In this document: positions 39,250 through 50,160 of the stretch, one piece after another
How positions within the stretch are numbered: the stretch's first letter is position 1
How the letters are laid out: each line of letters starts with the position of its first letter
Notes under the pieces: model-generated
What the model was told of the DNA's origin: nothing
Seen by the model: only the letters and a program-made list of their open reading frames with translations
Database searches by the model: none
Position numbers and translations under genes: made by a program
Assembly: GCA_019316985.1 (NCBI GenBank)
Contig: CP079215.1
Location: forward strand, 2,542,001-2,606,000
Direction: 5' to 3'
From: Paraniabella defluvii
Lineage (GTDB): Bacteria > Bacteroidota > Bacteroidia > Chitinophagales > Chitinophagaceae
Length of the DNA: 64,000 nt

Positions 39250-41001
39250 CCGGCTGGCTTTCTGACGCTTTAATGTCTTCTATCCTCAGTTGCAGCGTTT
39301 TTTGACCGTTCCATTCATTTTCGTCAATTTTAAATACTATATCAAAAGGCCGGCGATCTTTAATCAGGTCGAACTTCGCAGCCATGTTAAAGCCAATTCC
39401 CGTAAAGGTTGAACCCTCCTGTTGCGCACACAATACGCAGGTGATTTTCTTTAACTATTTTGCTGAAGCCGGTGTCTACTACTCTTCTCGCTATAAAAAC
39501 GGGCGTCATATTTTCCGGTCCGAATGGCTCCATCTGGCGTAGTATATTGTAAAAAGACGTTGTTATTTCTTTAAAAGAAATTTCGGTATCAATTATTATT
39601 TCGGGGATCAGCAGTTCTGCCGTGATGGATGCCGACACTACTTCTTCAAATTTGCTTCTGAAAATTTCTATATTTTGTTTTTCAAGTGTAAGGCCTGCTG
39701 CTGCAAAATGCCCTCCATATGCAAGCAGGTGCTCCTGCAGGCATGAATGGCTTCATATAAATTAAAACCGGGAACGCTTCTTGCGCTTCCGGCTACGTAT
39801 TCGCCACTTTCTGTTAATACTACTGTGGGTTTATAATGGTGCTCGATTAACCTGGACGCTACTATTCCAACAACCCCTTTATGCCAATGCGGCTGGTACA
39901 CAACGGTTGACTTCATTTCCATCCAGTGCTGCTGTTTGGGAAATGAGGGTTAAAGCTTCAGCCGTAATATCGGTGTCTGCTTCTTTCCTGTCGGTATTGT
40001 CGCTGTGTAACTGCTGAGCATAGAATAAAGCTTCTGCTTCTGTAGCTGCGATAAAAAGCCGAACCGCTTTGCTGGCATCATCCATCCGGCCGGCGGCATT
40101 TACACGCGGCGCAATCATAAATACCAAGTTGTTGATATGCAACGGGGCTTAGCCCCGCCAAGCGTGGCCAGCGCTTTTATGCCAAGATTGGGATTTTCGT
40201 TAGCCTTAATCAGTCCATAAAAGGCCAGCACCCTGTTTTCGCCGTTCATAGGTACAATATCGGCGGCAATGGCGGTAGCCACAAGGTCCAGGTACTCATA
40301 GGCATGCTCCAGGAAATATTCATTTGCTCGCATAGCGCGCACATAAGCTTAAATCCAACGCCGCAGCCGCACAAATCTTTATAGGGGTAATCGCAATCTT
40401 TTTGCTTGGGATTTAATATAGCTATTGCGTCGGGTATTTTTTCATCCGGCAGGTGGTGATCGCAAATGATAAAATCGATGCCCAGGGTTTTGGCATAATC
40501 GATCAGGTCAACGGATTTTATTCCACAGTCCAGCGCTATTACCAGTGAATAGTTGTGTTCTTTAGCAAATTCAATTCCGGCCCTGCTCACGCCATAGCCC
40601 TCCTTGTATCGATTGGGAATGTAAAAATCCACCTCTTTATGATGCTTTTTAAGGAAACTGTACATACTGGCTACAGCTGTAGTACCGTCTACGTCATAAT
40701 CTCCAAAAACCAACAGTTTTTCGTTGGTATCGAAGGCTTTAAGTATTCTGTTTACCGCTTTTGCCATGTCTTTCATTTCCCAGGGATTGTGTAAATGCGA
40801 GAGCTGTGGCCGGAAGTAATTTCTGGCTTGTTCAAAATTGTGCATTCCCCTTTGAACAAGGATGCGACAGAGTATAGGATTAATTTTCAACTCACTTTGT
40901 AGAAGCGATACTTTATCTGTATCAGCTTGCAGTATATTCCAGCGTTTGGTCAAAATATTGATTTGTAATTGGTTAACAATAGGGTAGCCATGTTGTGGCA
41001 T
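39233..41001 (-). CDS. recJ: Single-stranded-DNA exonuclease RecJ (five frameshifts)
   Basis: About 590 residues. DHH-family motifs are clear: VFGDYDVDGTTAVAS (motif I), ALDCGIKSVD (II), IICDHHLPDE (III), then DHHA1 marks APRVNAAGRMDDASKAV and GSARSVPGFNLYEAI. Breaks lie near 40320, 40125, 39900, 39650 and 39415. 5'-3' exonuclease for recombination and mismatch repair. ATG 41001 is the only in-frame ATG; a TTG just before TKRWNI would give a form closer to the family's usual start. Downstream of the polyprenyl synthase on the same strand with a 71-bp gap. Confidence 0.92.
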
Positions 41002-41072
41002 TGCTTTCCTTTCCTGCAGAAGTGCGTACTTAACAGTGTTACTTTATTAAAAACAGCGGCCGGCCCAATAGG

Positions 41073-42031
41073 CTAGTACTTCCTCTCTGTAACGTAATCA
41101 ACCAGGTCGCTCAATCCCTGCCGGTATTCATTGTCAGGAAATTGCATCAGCACATCTAATGCTTCCTTTTTATAAGCATACATTTTCTCTGTAGCGTATT
41201 GTATGCCTCCTGATTTTTTTACAACTTCTAATACCCAGGCCACTTTTTGCTTATCGTTATTATTATTTTTTACGATGCTGATTACTTTCTGGCGGGTAGA
41301 CTTATCGGTGTTGTTTAATGTATAAATTAAGGGCAATGTCATTTTTTTCTCTTTGATATCATTGCCCGTCGGTTTGCCTACGTCCTCGCTTGCATAATCA
41401 AACAAATCGTCTTTAATCTGGAAAGCGATACCGGTTTTCTCACCAAATATCCTCATTTTTTCGGCATCTTCATCATTTTGAGTTGCCGACCATGCGCCCG
41501 CACTGCAGGCCGATGCCAATAAGGACGCAGTTTTATTACGAATGATCTCGTAATAAATATCCTCTTTAAGTTAAGATTCCGGGCTTTTTCCAACTGAAGC
41601 AGTTCCCCTTCGCTCATTTTTTTAACGGCATCGGTTAGAATGTGGAGAATTCTATAGTCGTGATTTTCAAGCGAAAGTATAAGTCCCTTTGCCAGGAGAT
41701 AGTCTCCCACCAACACCGAAGCCTTATTTTTCCAAAGCGCATACACCGAAAAAAAGCCCCTCCGCTCCAGGGAGTCATCCACCACATCATCGTGAACCAG
41801 CGTGGCGGTATGAAGTATTTCCACCAGCGATGCAGCGCGGTAAGTAGCTTCAGTAGGCGTTCCCAACAGTTTGGCGGACAGGAAAACAAACATCGGGCGC
41901 ATTTGTTTTCCCTTCCTTTTTACGATATATCTTAATGCTATTGAGCAGCGGGGTTGAACTTTTCACGGCTGTTTTGAAGCGGTCTTCAAAACTTTCAATT
42001 CACTTTTTATTAAAGAAGTGGGTAAATTCAT
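41073..42031 (-). CDS. Polyprenyl diphosphate synthase (two frameshifts)
   Basis: About 320 residues. First Asp-rich motif LVHDDVVDDS and second KDDLFDYASEDVGKPTGNDI are diagnostic for trans-prenyl synthases, with KQMRPMFVFLSAKLLG before the first. Shifts lie near 41575 (before the second motif) and near 41985; the upstream piece restores ATG 42031 with MNLPTSLIKSELK. It extends farnesyl diphosphate, probably for menaquinone side chains (octaprenyl/heptaprenyl type). recJ follows on the same strand. Confidence 0.92.
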
Positions 42032-42139
42032 AATAATAATTGAGCAAAATAAAGAATTTATAGGGGCATTTTTGAATTTTTTGCATAGTATTTGCTTACG
42101 TACCCATGCGGCAGATTTAATTATTTTTTACGTTAAAAT

Positions 42140-42170
42140 TTGTTTATTTAACAAATGGCTCTAAATTTGC
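42140..42170 (+). promoter_or_regulatory. Bacteroidota-type promoter for the OmpA gene
   Basis: TTTG at 42140-42143, 19-bp spacer and TAAATTTG at 42163-42170, an exact match to the consensus, 43 bp before the start codon. It fits the high expression expected of an OmpA-like porin. Confidence 0.75.
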
Positions 42171-42213
42171 TGAACTTATTAAGAAAAATCATTTTAAATC
42201 TTAATCCTTAGTT

Positions 42214-43845
42214 ATGACAAGCAAAAAGTACCAATTACTAGCAGGCCTTAGTTGCCTGGTTGCGTCAACAGGCTTCGCCCAGGTGAGCCCGTCGCACCCT
42301 TATACCGCACCACACCCGGTATATGGCACTTTCTCAGTTACAGATTCTAATTATTACAACAGCAAACAACTGGCTCAGCACAACGAGTTCATGGTTGGAA
42401 ACTACGACTATCCTGCAAAACCTAAAGATATGTGGGAAATAGGTATCAAAGGTGGTTCCTTCTCTGTACCTGTAGCTGACGTTGATGCAAGATTCGGCAG
42501 ATCTTTCGGTTTCGGTGGACATATCCGTAAATCTTTAGGACATGTAATGTCTTTAAGACTGGAATACGTTTACGGTGTTGCTCAAGGTTTAAACTGGAGA
42601 GCTTCAACCGGATACACTGCAGAAGGAGCTAATACTCCTTGGGCTGGTTATCAGGGCCGTCAGGTTTATTATAACTACAAAACAAAAGCTCAGGATCTTT
42701 CTTTGCAAGCTTTGTTCAATTTAGGAAATATCCGTTTCTATAAAAATCAAACCGGTGCTACTATTTACGCTTTAGCGGGTGCTGGTGTTAATACTTACAG
42801 AACAAGCGTTAACGCTTTAAATGGTACTTCTGCTTACAGCTTTCCTACAGGGGATGGTGTGTATGACAATAGAAAAGATCAGTTAGACGCGTTAAAAGAT
42901 CTGCTGGATGATTCTTATGAAAGCAGAGCTACTATTGATCCTTCTAAAAAATGGAGCAAAACTTTTGCAGGATATATCACTCCTTCTGCTACAGTAGGTG
43001 CTGGTATCGCTTTCCGCCTTTCTTCTCGCGTTAATCTGGCTATTGAAGATCGTTTAATCTTTAACGGTTCTGATATGTTAGATGGCGTACGTTTTGATGA
43101 AAGCAAAACTTTAAGCCCTGATAAAGATTGGTTTAACTACCTTTCTGTAGGCTTGAACTTCAACCTGGGTAATAAAGCAAAAAGAGTTGAGCCTCTTTAC
43201 TGGTTAAACCCATTAAACTATGCATATGGCGAATTACGCAGAGTTCCTGAAATCGTTCTGCCAGATGCTGATGGCGATGGTGTAACTGATCAGTTCGATC
43301 AGGAGCAAACTCCTGCTGGTTGCCCTGTTGATACACACGGTGTAAGCCGCGATACAGATGGCGACGGTGTTCCTGATTGTAAGGATAAAGAGTTGGTAAC
43401 TCCAACTTATTGCCAGCCGGTAGATGCTGATGGCGTAGGTAAATGCCCTTGCCCAGAAGGTTGCGCTCCTGCTCAAAGCGATTGCGCTGCTTCTTTAGGA
43501 GCTTTACCAAGTGTTCATTTCGCACCTAATTCTAATAAACTTTCTGATGATGCAGCTGCTACTTTAGCAACTGTAGCTTCTAAACTGAAAGCTAATCCAA
43601 ACTGTAAAGTAGTAGTAGTAGGTTACTGCGCAGCTACTAAACGTCAGCAGCAATTAAGCTGGGATCACGTAAACAAAGTGATTTCTCACTTAGTTGAAAA
43701 AGAAGGCGTAAGCAGCGACAGATTTATCTTCAGCTCTGGCCAGGAAGGTGGTGATTGCGATGCAGTTGACATCCGTGCGGCTGCTCCGGGAGAAGACGGT
43801 CCAAACACTGTAGCTCCTCCACATCCAAATCTTCGCAAAAACTAA
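42214..43845 (+). CDS. OmpA-family outer-membrane protein
   Basis: 543 residues, intact. Signal peptide MTSKKYQLLAGLSCLVASTGFAQ; an N-terminal beta-barrel of about 300 residues; two thrombospondin-type-3 Ca-binding repeats (DADGDGVTDQFDQEQ and DTDGDGVPDCKDKE); and a C-terminal OmpA-like domain (SVHFAPNSNKLSDDAAATLA). In that domain the usual GHTD is GYCA and the conserved Arg helix is altered, so peptidoglycan binding may be weak or lost. Very even codon use and a consensus promoter suggest high expression. Confidence 0.93.
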   Translation: MTSKKYQLLAGLSCLVASTGFAQVSPSHPYTAPHPVYGTFSVTDSNYYNSKQLAQHNEFMVGNYDYPAKPKDMWEIGIKGGSFSVPVADVDARFGRSFGFGGHIRKSLGHVMSLRLEYVYGVAQGLNWRASTGYTAEGANTPWAGYQGRQVYYNYKTKAQDLSLQALFNLGNIRFYKNQTGATIYALAGAGVNTYRTSVNALNGTSAYSFPTGDGVYDNRKDQLDALKDLLDDSYESRATIDPSKKWSKTFAGYITPSATVGAGIAFRLSSRVNLAIEDRLIFNGSDMLDGVRFDESKTLSPDKDWFNYLSVGLNFNLGNKAKRVEPLYWLNPLNYAYGELRRVPEIVLPDADGDGVTDQFDQEQTPAGCPVDTHGVSRDTDGDGVPDCKDKELVTPTYCQPVDADGVGKCPCPEGCAPAQSDCAASLGALPSVHFAPNSNKLSDDAAATLATVASKLKANPNCKVVVVGYCAATKRQQQLSWDHVNKVISHLVEKEGVSSDRFIFSSGQEGGDCDAVDIRAAAPGEDGPNTVAPPHPNLRKN

Positions 43846-43870
43846 TTAGTTCTTGCTAAATAATAAAAAG

Positions 43871-43896
43871 CCCTTCTCATTGAGAAGGGTTTTTTC
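43871..43896 (+). terminator. Terminator of the OmpA gene
   Basis: CCCTTCTC (43871-43878) pairs with GAGAAGGG (43882-43889), followed by seven T, 25 bp after the stop codon. Confidence 0.85.
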
Positions 43897-44311
43897 GTGT
43901 TTGGAAATATCTGAATAGGATAGGTTTTTGTGTTTATTGAAGGGCGCAAGCCAAAACCAGACATAAATCTAAACCGGCCGGTAAATGTGTCCCATACTCC
44001 GAATTACCGTAGAAAGCAACAGGAAGCCCATAGAATTTGGTTGCCCTAGATGAGGCATAACGCTATAGTTTTGTGCACTCCGATGGAAATTTTTATAAAC
44101 GATTGCTGTAACCCCGTGCTATATCAATTGGTTTTAATAGTCAGCAACATTTTATATAAGTGATTTAGATATAACCGTTACTGCGATGGGGAACTATTTT
44201 TGGGGTTACTGCCAGCGGATTCACCCCGTTCATGTGGCTTTGTTTTCCGTTTTATAGGATCATGCTCCTCTATCTGGATGATCGGGAAGAGCTGGCTTGA
44301 TGCAGGCAAAA
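43897..44311. other. Intergenic, nothing recognised
   Basis: 415 bp between two terminators. No protein frame with family character, no repeat or structured RNA seen. Confidence 0.5.
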
Positions 44312-44344
44312 AAACATCAGGTTCGTTTGTAAAGCCTGATGTTT
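44312..44344 (-). terminator. Terminator of the PAP2-CNNM operon
   Basis: AAACATCAGG (44312-44321) pairs with CCTGATGTTT (44335-44344); on the minus strand a T-run follows (complement of the A-run at 44308-44314). Confidence 0.75.
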
Positions 44345-44371
44345 CATAAATACCAATGCGATAACCAGATA

Positions 44372-45664
44372 TTAATCTTCCATTTCTTCTCTTATTGCTT
44401 CACTTATTTTCACCAGCACTTTATCGATCCTATGGCCGTCCATATCCATTATTTCAAAGTCAAAACCGTTCCATTCTAGTTTGTCGGAGGCTATGGGTAT
44501 ACGTTTTAGCTTGTGTAATATAAAGCCTGCAATAGTATCAAATTCCTGCTCACCCTCGTTCATCCAGTCGGTTTTATCGAAATAAGAAAGGAAATCATAG
44601 AAGGGAAGCTGTCCGTCTACCAGGAAACTACCGTCGTCTCTTTTGATCACTTCATATTCATCGTCATCATGTTGGGGCATATCTCCAATAATTGCTTCGA
44701 GGATATCCTTAAGGGTTATCATTCCTAGTACGCTGCCATATTCATCTACAATAAAGCAGGAATGCAGCTGCGACTCTTTGAACTTTTCCATAACCTTAAA
44801 GGCCGTATTATTCTCCGGAACAAAAAGTGCAGGCCTCATCAGGTTTTTAAAGGGAATATTGTCATTGTTGGTGTACAGGTCTTTTAAAGAAATAACACCC
44901 TTTATATTATCTATTTCTCCCTCAGCAGATAGGGTAGATGGAATGCGGCTCCTTGAGTATCTTTTCCCTGATGGTTTCTTCCGTATCCGTTGTGTTAAAC
45001 CACACTATATCGCTCCGGTGTGTCATTAAAGAAGTAATATTCCGGTCGCTCAGGTGAAATACCCGTTCAATGATCTCCTGTTCGGTTTCTTCCAAAGTAC
45101 CCTGTTCTGTGCCTTCATTGATGATGGCTTTTATTTCTTCTTCCGTAACCTGCGAGTCATCTGATTTTACATTAAAGATCTTGGTGATGAGCCTGGTAGA
45201 CTGTGTAAGTAACCATATGAAAGGAAAGGTGATCCAGCTTACAATACGCATAGGGCCTGCTACAAACTTGGCTATTTTTTCGGGCGATGACAAACCAATG
45301 CGTTTCGGGATCAGTTCTCCAAAAACCAACGAGAAATAAGTGATCAAAATAACCACCACTGTCGTCGCAATTCCTTTGCTGTAAGGAGCCAGTGCAGGGA
45401 ATTGTGCAACAAAAACTTCTATATCGCCGGTTATTTTATCGCCGGAGTAAATACCCGTTAAAATACCAATTAATGTAATTCCGATTTGTACCGTAGAAAG
45501 GAAGTGATCTGGATGGTTGGCCAGCGCCAGTGCATCCTTGGCTTTTTATCGCCTTTGTTAGCCTGGGCTTCCAGCCTTGCCTTTCGGGCCGATACAAGGG
45601 CTATTTCAGCCATAGAAAAAACCCCGTTTAATAAAATAAGAAGGGCTATTATGAGTATTTCCAT
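44372..45664 (-). CDS. CNNM/CBS-domain (CorC/HlyC-type) membrane protein (frameshifted)
   Basis: About 430 residues. N-terminal DUF21/CNNM membrane domain (LLNGVFSMAEIALVSARKAR, then FGELIPKRIGLSSPEKIAKF), a CBS pair (RNITSLMTHRSDIVWFN, then SCFIVDEYGSVLGMITLKDI) and the CorC_HlyC domain (FDTIAGFILHKLKRIP). Breaks lie near 45535 and 44930. The family is linked to Mg2+/Co2+ efflux or resistance; 'hemolysin' is a historical name. The start ATG overlaps the PAP2 stop as TAATG, so the pair is coupled. Confidence 0.9.
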
Positions 45665-46284
45665 TAATTTAAAATTGATTGCTTATCGAATATAGGAAAT
45701 CCGAATTTTTGTTGAATAAATGACCAGATAACGAGCCAATAAAGGTACCTAGCAGCGCACCGCATAATACGTCGAACGGATAATGCACTCCAACATATAC
45801 CTGGGCCAGTCCGATAATGCCGGCCCAAGCAAGCAGCGCCCATGCATAGCGGAAAAAACCTTAAAAGTAATAAAGAAAAAAGTAGCGATGCCGAAGTGGT
45901 TAATGGCATGATTGGAAACAAAGCTAAACCCACCGCTGCACCTGCCCAGTACCATGCGTACATGTCCCAGCATTTCGGGGTCTGAGCAGGGCCTTAACCG
46001 TTCAAACCCTTCTTTGAAGATACGCGCACCTACAATATCGGTGCAAGCAGCTGTAGCTAAGGCCAGCGCCAGCCACCACCAGCCGCTTTTTTAAAATTAA
46101 TCACCGTAAAAGCTACAATAAAAAGATAAAGCGGGCCCCAGGTAAATGCATTACGCATTACGGGCATCAAGCTATCGAAGAGGGCATTGGCCATTTTGAT
46201 ATTGATCCATTCAAATAGCCATCGGTCAGCACTTACAAACCAATCCGGTAAGGGAATATAACCAGGTATATCCATAAGATGCAA
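45664..46284 (-). CDS. PAP2-family membrane phosphatase (two frameshifts)
   Basis: About 208 residues, several membrane segments. The three phosphatase motifs are visible after repair: KEGFERLRP (KxxxxxxRP), GFSFVSNHAINHF (where PSGH is usual, here SNHA), and VYVGVHYPFDVLCG (SRxxxxxHxxxD type). Shifts lie near 46080 and 45855. Likely acts on lipid phosphates such as undecaprenyl diphosphate or phosphatidylglycerol phosphate. Coupled to the CNNM/CBS gene downstream by TAATG. Confidence 0.88.
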
Positions 46285-46385
46285 AAATAGTAATACTCAT
46301 TAAATTTGGTGTTAAGTAGGCCAAATATATAATGAGCCTCCTAATAATAGTATTTCGGAATTTACAACTTACTATCTTAGCACCT

Positions 46386-47395
46386 ATGAAACGTAAAAAG
46401 TTTATAGCGTCAGCCGCAATAATGGCTTCAACGCCTTTTTACAGATTAATGCACGCGCTCCTGTTAACAATAAAAGCATTATTCCCCCTATTTAAAGCCG
46501 GGAGATATGATTGGCATTACTTCGCCCGCGGGTTACAGTACCAGGAAGCCATTATTCCCGCTGCAACTTTATTACAGCAATGGGGTTTAAAATCAGGGTG
46601 GGGTTTACTATTGGCAAACGGGATCACACTTTCGGTGGAACTGATAGTGAACGGTTGGCTGACATGCAGGCTTTACTGGATGACCCACAAATAAAGGCCA
46701 TTATGTGTGCCAGGGGAGGGTATGGAAGTGTCAGGATTATCGACGGGTTGAACTGGGATAAATTCAAGGCCAATCCTAAGTGGATCATAGGCTTTAGCGA
46801 TATAACAGTATTACATTCCCATCTTCAGAAAAATATGGGCATTGCTTCCATTCATTCAAAAATGTGTAACAGTTTTCCGGATGTATGGGACAATGCGGAT
46901 GCCCTGCAAAAAGATACGATAGAATCCATAAAACGGGCTTTAACGGGCGAACGCATGGAGTATTCGGCACCGTTTAGTAACTATAATCGTGCGGGGACAG
47001 CAAAGGGGCTGCTGGTAGGCGGAAATTTAAAAACACTCGAGAGCCTGGCTGGTTCGGCATCCGACATTGATACGGATGGCAAAATACTTTTTGTGGAAGA
47101 TACCGGAGAATATTTATACAGCGTAGACCGGATGTTCTGGAATTTGAAGCGGACGGGCAAGCTCTCTAAACTGGCGGGATTAATAGTAGGCGGCATTAAG
47201 GTTAAGCAAGACGACCCCTCAGAGTATTTTGGCCAAACTATCTATGATATCATTACAGATAAAGTGAAAACCTATAGCTACCCGGTTAGCTTCGATTTTC
47301 CTGTAGGGCATCAAATAGATAATTTCGCTTTAAAATGCGGCGTAATGCATGAACTTTCGGTTCGCCCTGCGGGAAGTACCTTAAAAGAAATCTAA
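46386..47395 (+). CDS. LD-carboxypeptidase (S66 family), copy 1, frameshifted
   Basis: About 337 residues. Nucleophile Ser in WIIGFSDITVLHSH, Glu in FVEDTGEYLYSVDRM and His in FPVGHQIDNFALKCG form the S66 catalytic set; ARGGYGSVRIIDGLNW is also typical. The first ~60 residues are scrambled by shifts between 46440 and 46560; ATG 46386 (MKRKKFIASAAIMAST) looks like a signal or Tat-type leader. Cleaves the L,D bond of murein tetrapeptides (LdcA) or acts on related peptides (MccF-like). A paralogue follows after 27 bp. Confidence 0.88.
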
Positions 47396-47422
47396 AAACG
47401 TAAATTAAATTGAATATTGCCG

Positions 47423-48336
47423 ATGATTATAAAAACGCCTCCCTATCTGCAACCGGGAGATACTATTGGGATTGTATGTCCTGCAGGTTATATGGCATTT
47501 GAGAAAGCAGCAGAATGTGTCAGGATTTTACAGGAGGAATGGGGATATAAAGTTAAAGTTGGCAGTACGTTAGGCAGCAGGTCAGAAACGTATTTTGCGG
47601 GGACAGACGAAGAGAGACTGAACGATTTTCAGATGATGTTAGATGATGATGAAGTGCAGGCAGTTCTTTGCGGGCGTGGAGGCTATGGAATGGGGCGGAT
47701 CATTGATCAGATCAGCTTCAAAAAATTTAAAAAGAAACCCAAATGGGTCATTGGTTTTAGCGATATTACTATTTTTCATTCGCATTTATACTCCAATTAT
47801 CATATAGCATCATTACATGCGCCAATGGCGGCTGCTTTTAATGATCAAGGTTATTTAAGTAAGTATGTGCTCTCGCTCAGGGAAGCGCTTGAAGGAAAAT
47901 GGGCCCGTTACACCTGCGAACCACACGAGTTGAACAGGCAGGGAGAAGCCGTAGGAGAGCTGGTGGGGGCAACCTGGCTTTATTGGTGAACGGGATTGGT
48001 ACAGCTTCCGAAATCAAAACAAAAGGCCGCATACTTTTTATTGAAGATATAGGTGAGCAGAAGTATGCCATAGACCGGATGATGCAACAACTAAAACGTA
48101 GTGGTAAACTCAATAAACTTGCGGGCCTTGTTGTTGGCTGTTTTGCGGACACAAAAGATACCGATCGTCCTTTTGGAGCTACCGTAGAAGAAATTATTTT
48201 AAATACTGTAAACGAATTCGATTATCCCGTTTGTTTTGGATTCCCCGTTAGCCATAATAAAGAAAATGTTGCATTAAAGATAGGGGTAGGCTATAAGCTC
48301 AGAGTACATGCTAAAAAGGTAACGCTCGACGAATAG
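47423..48336 (+). CDS. LD-carboxypeptidase (S66 family), copy 2, one frameshift
   Basis: About 305 residues without signal peptide, from ATG 47423 (MIIKTPPYLQPGDTIGIVCP). Catalytic marks: WVIGFSDITIFHSH (Ser), FIEDIGEQKYAIDRM (Glu), FPVSHNKENVALKIG (His). One shift near 47970 within GELVGGNLALL. It is clearly a paralogue of the preceding gene and is probably the cytoplasmic murein-recycling form, while copy 1 appears exported. Confidence 0.9.
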
Positions 48337-48487
48337 CCTGTTACGCGCGGAATGTTAATTCCAGCTCGTAGAGGTAATGAACTTAGATAAGATACTTTTT
48401 AGGAGCATAGTGCAAATGGGTGGAGTGTTTTATAATGAAGTAACAAAATAACGGGCAAACGGAAAATAAAGGCCGGGATATAAAAAA

Positions 48488-48512
48488 TCCCCAACATTAG
48501 AGATGTTGGGGA
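48488..48512 (-). terminator. Hairpin in the 48.3-48.75 kb gap
   Basis: TCCCCAACAT (48488-48497) pairs with ATGTTGGGGA (48503-48512); on the minus strand six T follow. The remaining gap (48337-48756) shows only a 9-codon frame at about 48549 (MKIQFKITK) and AT-rich sequence. Confidence 0.55.
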
Positions 48513-48756
48513 CTTCATCAAAAACCATTAACCATTAAACCTTATCCTATGAAAATTCAATTCAAAATTACGAAATAAATTATATCATGCAAACGATTGT
48601 TATTTATTTTTTAAAACTTTCACATTTTTTTATGATTTAATTATCGGATTATCAGTTGTTTCCCCTTACTATAGGCATATACAGGTTCAAGGCCTTGCTA
48701 AGGTCTCCTGTCATGCAAAACAACGGGTAAATATTAATGTTGAAACAGCGATTCAA

Positions 48757-48966
48757 CTACAATTTACCAAAAATTTTATAACCAGGTGCAATTTTGTAAA
48801 ATGCTGCGTAAAATATCGGGCCTGCTTTTTCGGGCGGCTGATAATGGGTAAAGGGGCGTTTAGGTGGTTTGGGCCGGTGCGGCCTCCTGGGTGGGGCACA
48901 GGCGGATAGGGAAATGATCCACAGCGCAAGAAAAATGCTGATGAAGCGGTAATAGAAGGTCTGCAT
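48757..48966 (-). CDS. Small proline-rich lipoprotein
   Basis: 69 residues. Lipobox LSAC after a hydrophobic leader (FISIFLALWIISLSAC), then a Pro/Arg/Lys-rich stretch (PPRRPHRPKPPKRPF) and a short aromatic end. Likely a surface or periplasmic lipoprotein of unknown role. Confidence 0.6.
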   Translation of the reverse strand: MQTFYYRFISIFLALWIISLSACAPPRRPHRPKPPKRPFTHYQPPEKAGPIFYAAFYKIAPGYKIFGKL

Positions 48967-49032
48967 CTCTTTTTTGAGAGAGAAACAACAAACGGGCCAA
49001 CGAGGGTATAGAAGTTGGTGGTATTTATAAAA

Positions 49033-49054
49033 AAACCGCCTTTAAAGGCGGTTT
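49033..49054 (-). terminator. Terminator of the 49075-49593 gene
   Basis: AAACCGCCTTT/AAAGGCGGTTT perfect palindrome; minus-strand T-run follows. Confidence 0.8.
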
Positions 49055-49074
49055 AACAATATTGTGTTTATTAT

Positions 49075-49593
49075 TTAGAAAGTATATCTGGCCGAAACAC
49101 CAAACCCGTCTCCATAGAATCCGTTGTATTGATCGGTTTTAGCTACCAAGAATGTTGGACGCCAGTCTGCGGAAACATTTAAAGGAATTTTTGCAAACTT
49201 ATAGTCTGCACCGCCTGTAGGGAATAAGCCTACACTTACTCCTTTAAAGGGATCATACTTAGAAGAGCTGTGGAAAACAGTAGCACCTCCACCAACATAC
49301 CATTTCAACCCGGCTACAGGTTTTATGGCAAAATGATGCTGGTAGGCAGCTGAAGCACTAACGGTAGTGGTACGATAGTCGTTTGCGAAATAAGCATACC
49401 TGTTTCCCCCAACACCCAGGTTAAATTCAAGGGCCGGCTGTTCTGCTAAAAACATTTTGTAAGATGCAGCAAATACATCATAGTTGGAAGCGGGGCTAAG
49501 CCTAACACCAATAGCCTGCTTGTAATTACTTTGTGCAAACAGGGCCGAGCTTAACGAAAGCAATGCTAATCCAAGTGTCAATTTGATTTTCAT
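49075..49593 (-). CDS. Small outer-membrane beta-barrel protein
   Basis: 172 residues, intact. Signal peptide MKIKLTLGLALLSLSSALFAQ, eight or so amphipathic strands (ALEFNLGVGGNRYAYF, GLKWYVGGGATVFHS) and a C-terminal aromatic strand GFGVSARYTF. This is the plan of 8-stranded Bacteroidota barrels. Ligand unknown. Single gene with its own terminator. Confidence 0.85.
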   Translation of the reverse strand: MKIKLTLGLALLSLSSALFAQSNYKQAIGVRLSPASNYDVFAASYKMFLAEQPALEFNLGVGGNRYAYFANDYRTTTVSASAAYQHHFAIKPVAGLKWYVGGGATVFHSSSKYDPFKGVSVGLFPTGGADYKFAKIPLNVSADWRPTFLVAKTDQYNGFYGDGFGVSARYTF

Positions 49594-49718
49594 AAATATT
49601 TGATTTGTTTAACGTCGCAAATGTACTTTATTTATCTCTTAATCAACTAACAAGATCTAGTGATATCGATGAACGGCTGTTTCTTGAGCACCAACTGCTT
49701 GAATTAGCATATAAATGG

Positions 49719-49750
49719 AAAAAGTTTGCATTGGGATATGCAAACTTTTT
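49719..49750. terminator. Bidirectional hairpin downstream of the RRM gene
   Basis: AAAAAGTTTGCAT (49719-49731) pairs with ATGCAAACTTTTT (49738-49750); T-runs on both strands. Confidence 0.75.
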
Positions 49751-49775
49751 TATAATTCAATGATTACAGGTATAA

Positions 49776-50160
49776 TTAATAATCCTTGTTATAATCGCTG
49801 CTGCGATCACGGTATCCGCCGCCGCCATAACCGCCGCCGCTTTTTCTGTATCCGCCGCCGCCGCTGTTACCGCCGCCGAAGCTTCTTTTTTGTAGCCGCC
49901 ACCATTGCTGCTACCACCTTCTTTGGACGGCTTTCGTTTACCACGATATTTCTACCGTCAACTTCTGTTCCGTTTAAAGCGCCGATTGCAGATTGTGCTT
50001 CATCGTCATTAGCCATTTCAACAAAACCAAAGCCTTTGCTACGGTTAGTAAATTTGTCTAAAACGATTTTAGCGGAGGTTACTTCTCCGTGCGAGCTAAA
50101 TAAATTCTGTAAGTCCTGGTCTTTCAAGTTCCAGCTTAAGTTACCAACGTAAATGTTCAT
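49776..50160 (-). CDS. RNA-binding RRM protein with Gly-rich tail (two frameshifts)
   Basis: About 128 residues. RNP2 is IYVGNL and RNP1 is KGFGFVEM in a single RRM (residues 1-75). After PKK the frame slips twice; the true tail is Gly/Tyr/Arg-rich (SFGGGNSGGGGYRKSGGGYG, then GGGYRDRSSDYNKDY). Such RRM-Gly proteins resemble cyanobacterial and Bacteroidota cold-inducible RNA chaperones. The long leader upstream of 50160 may hold a regulatory element (inference). Confidence 0.92.
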
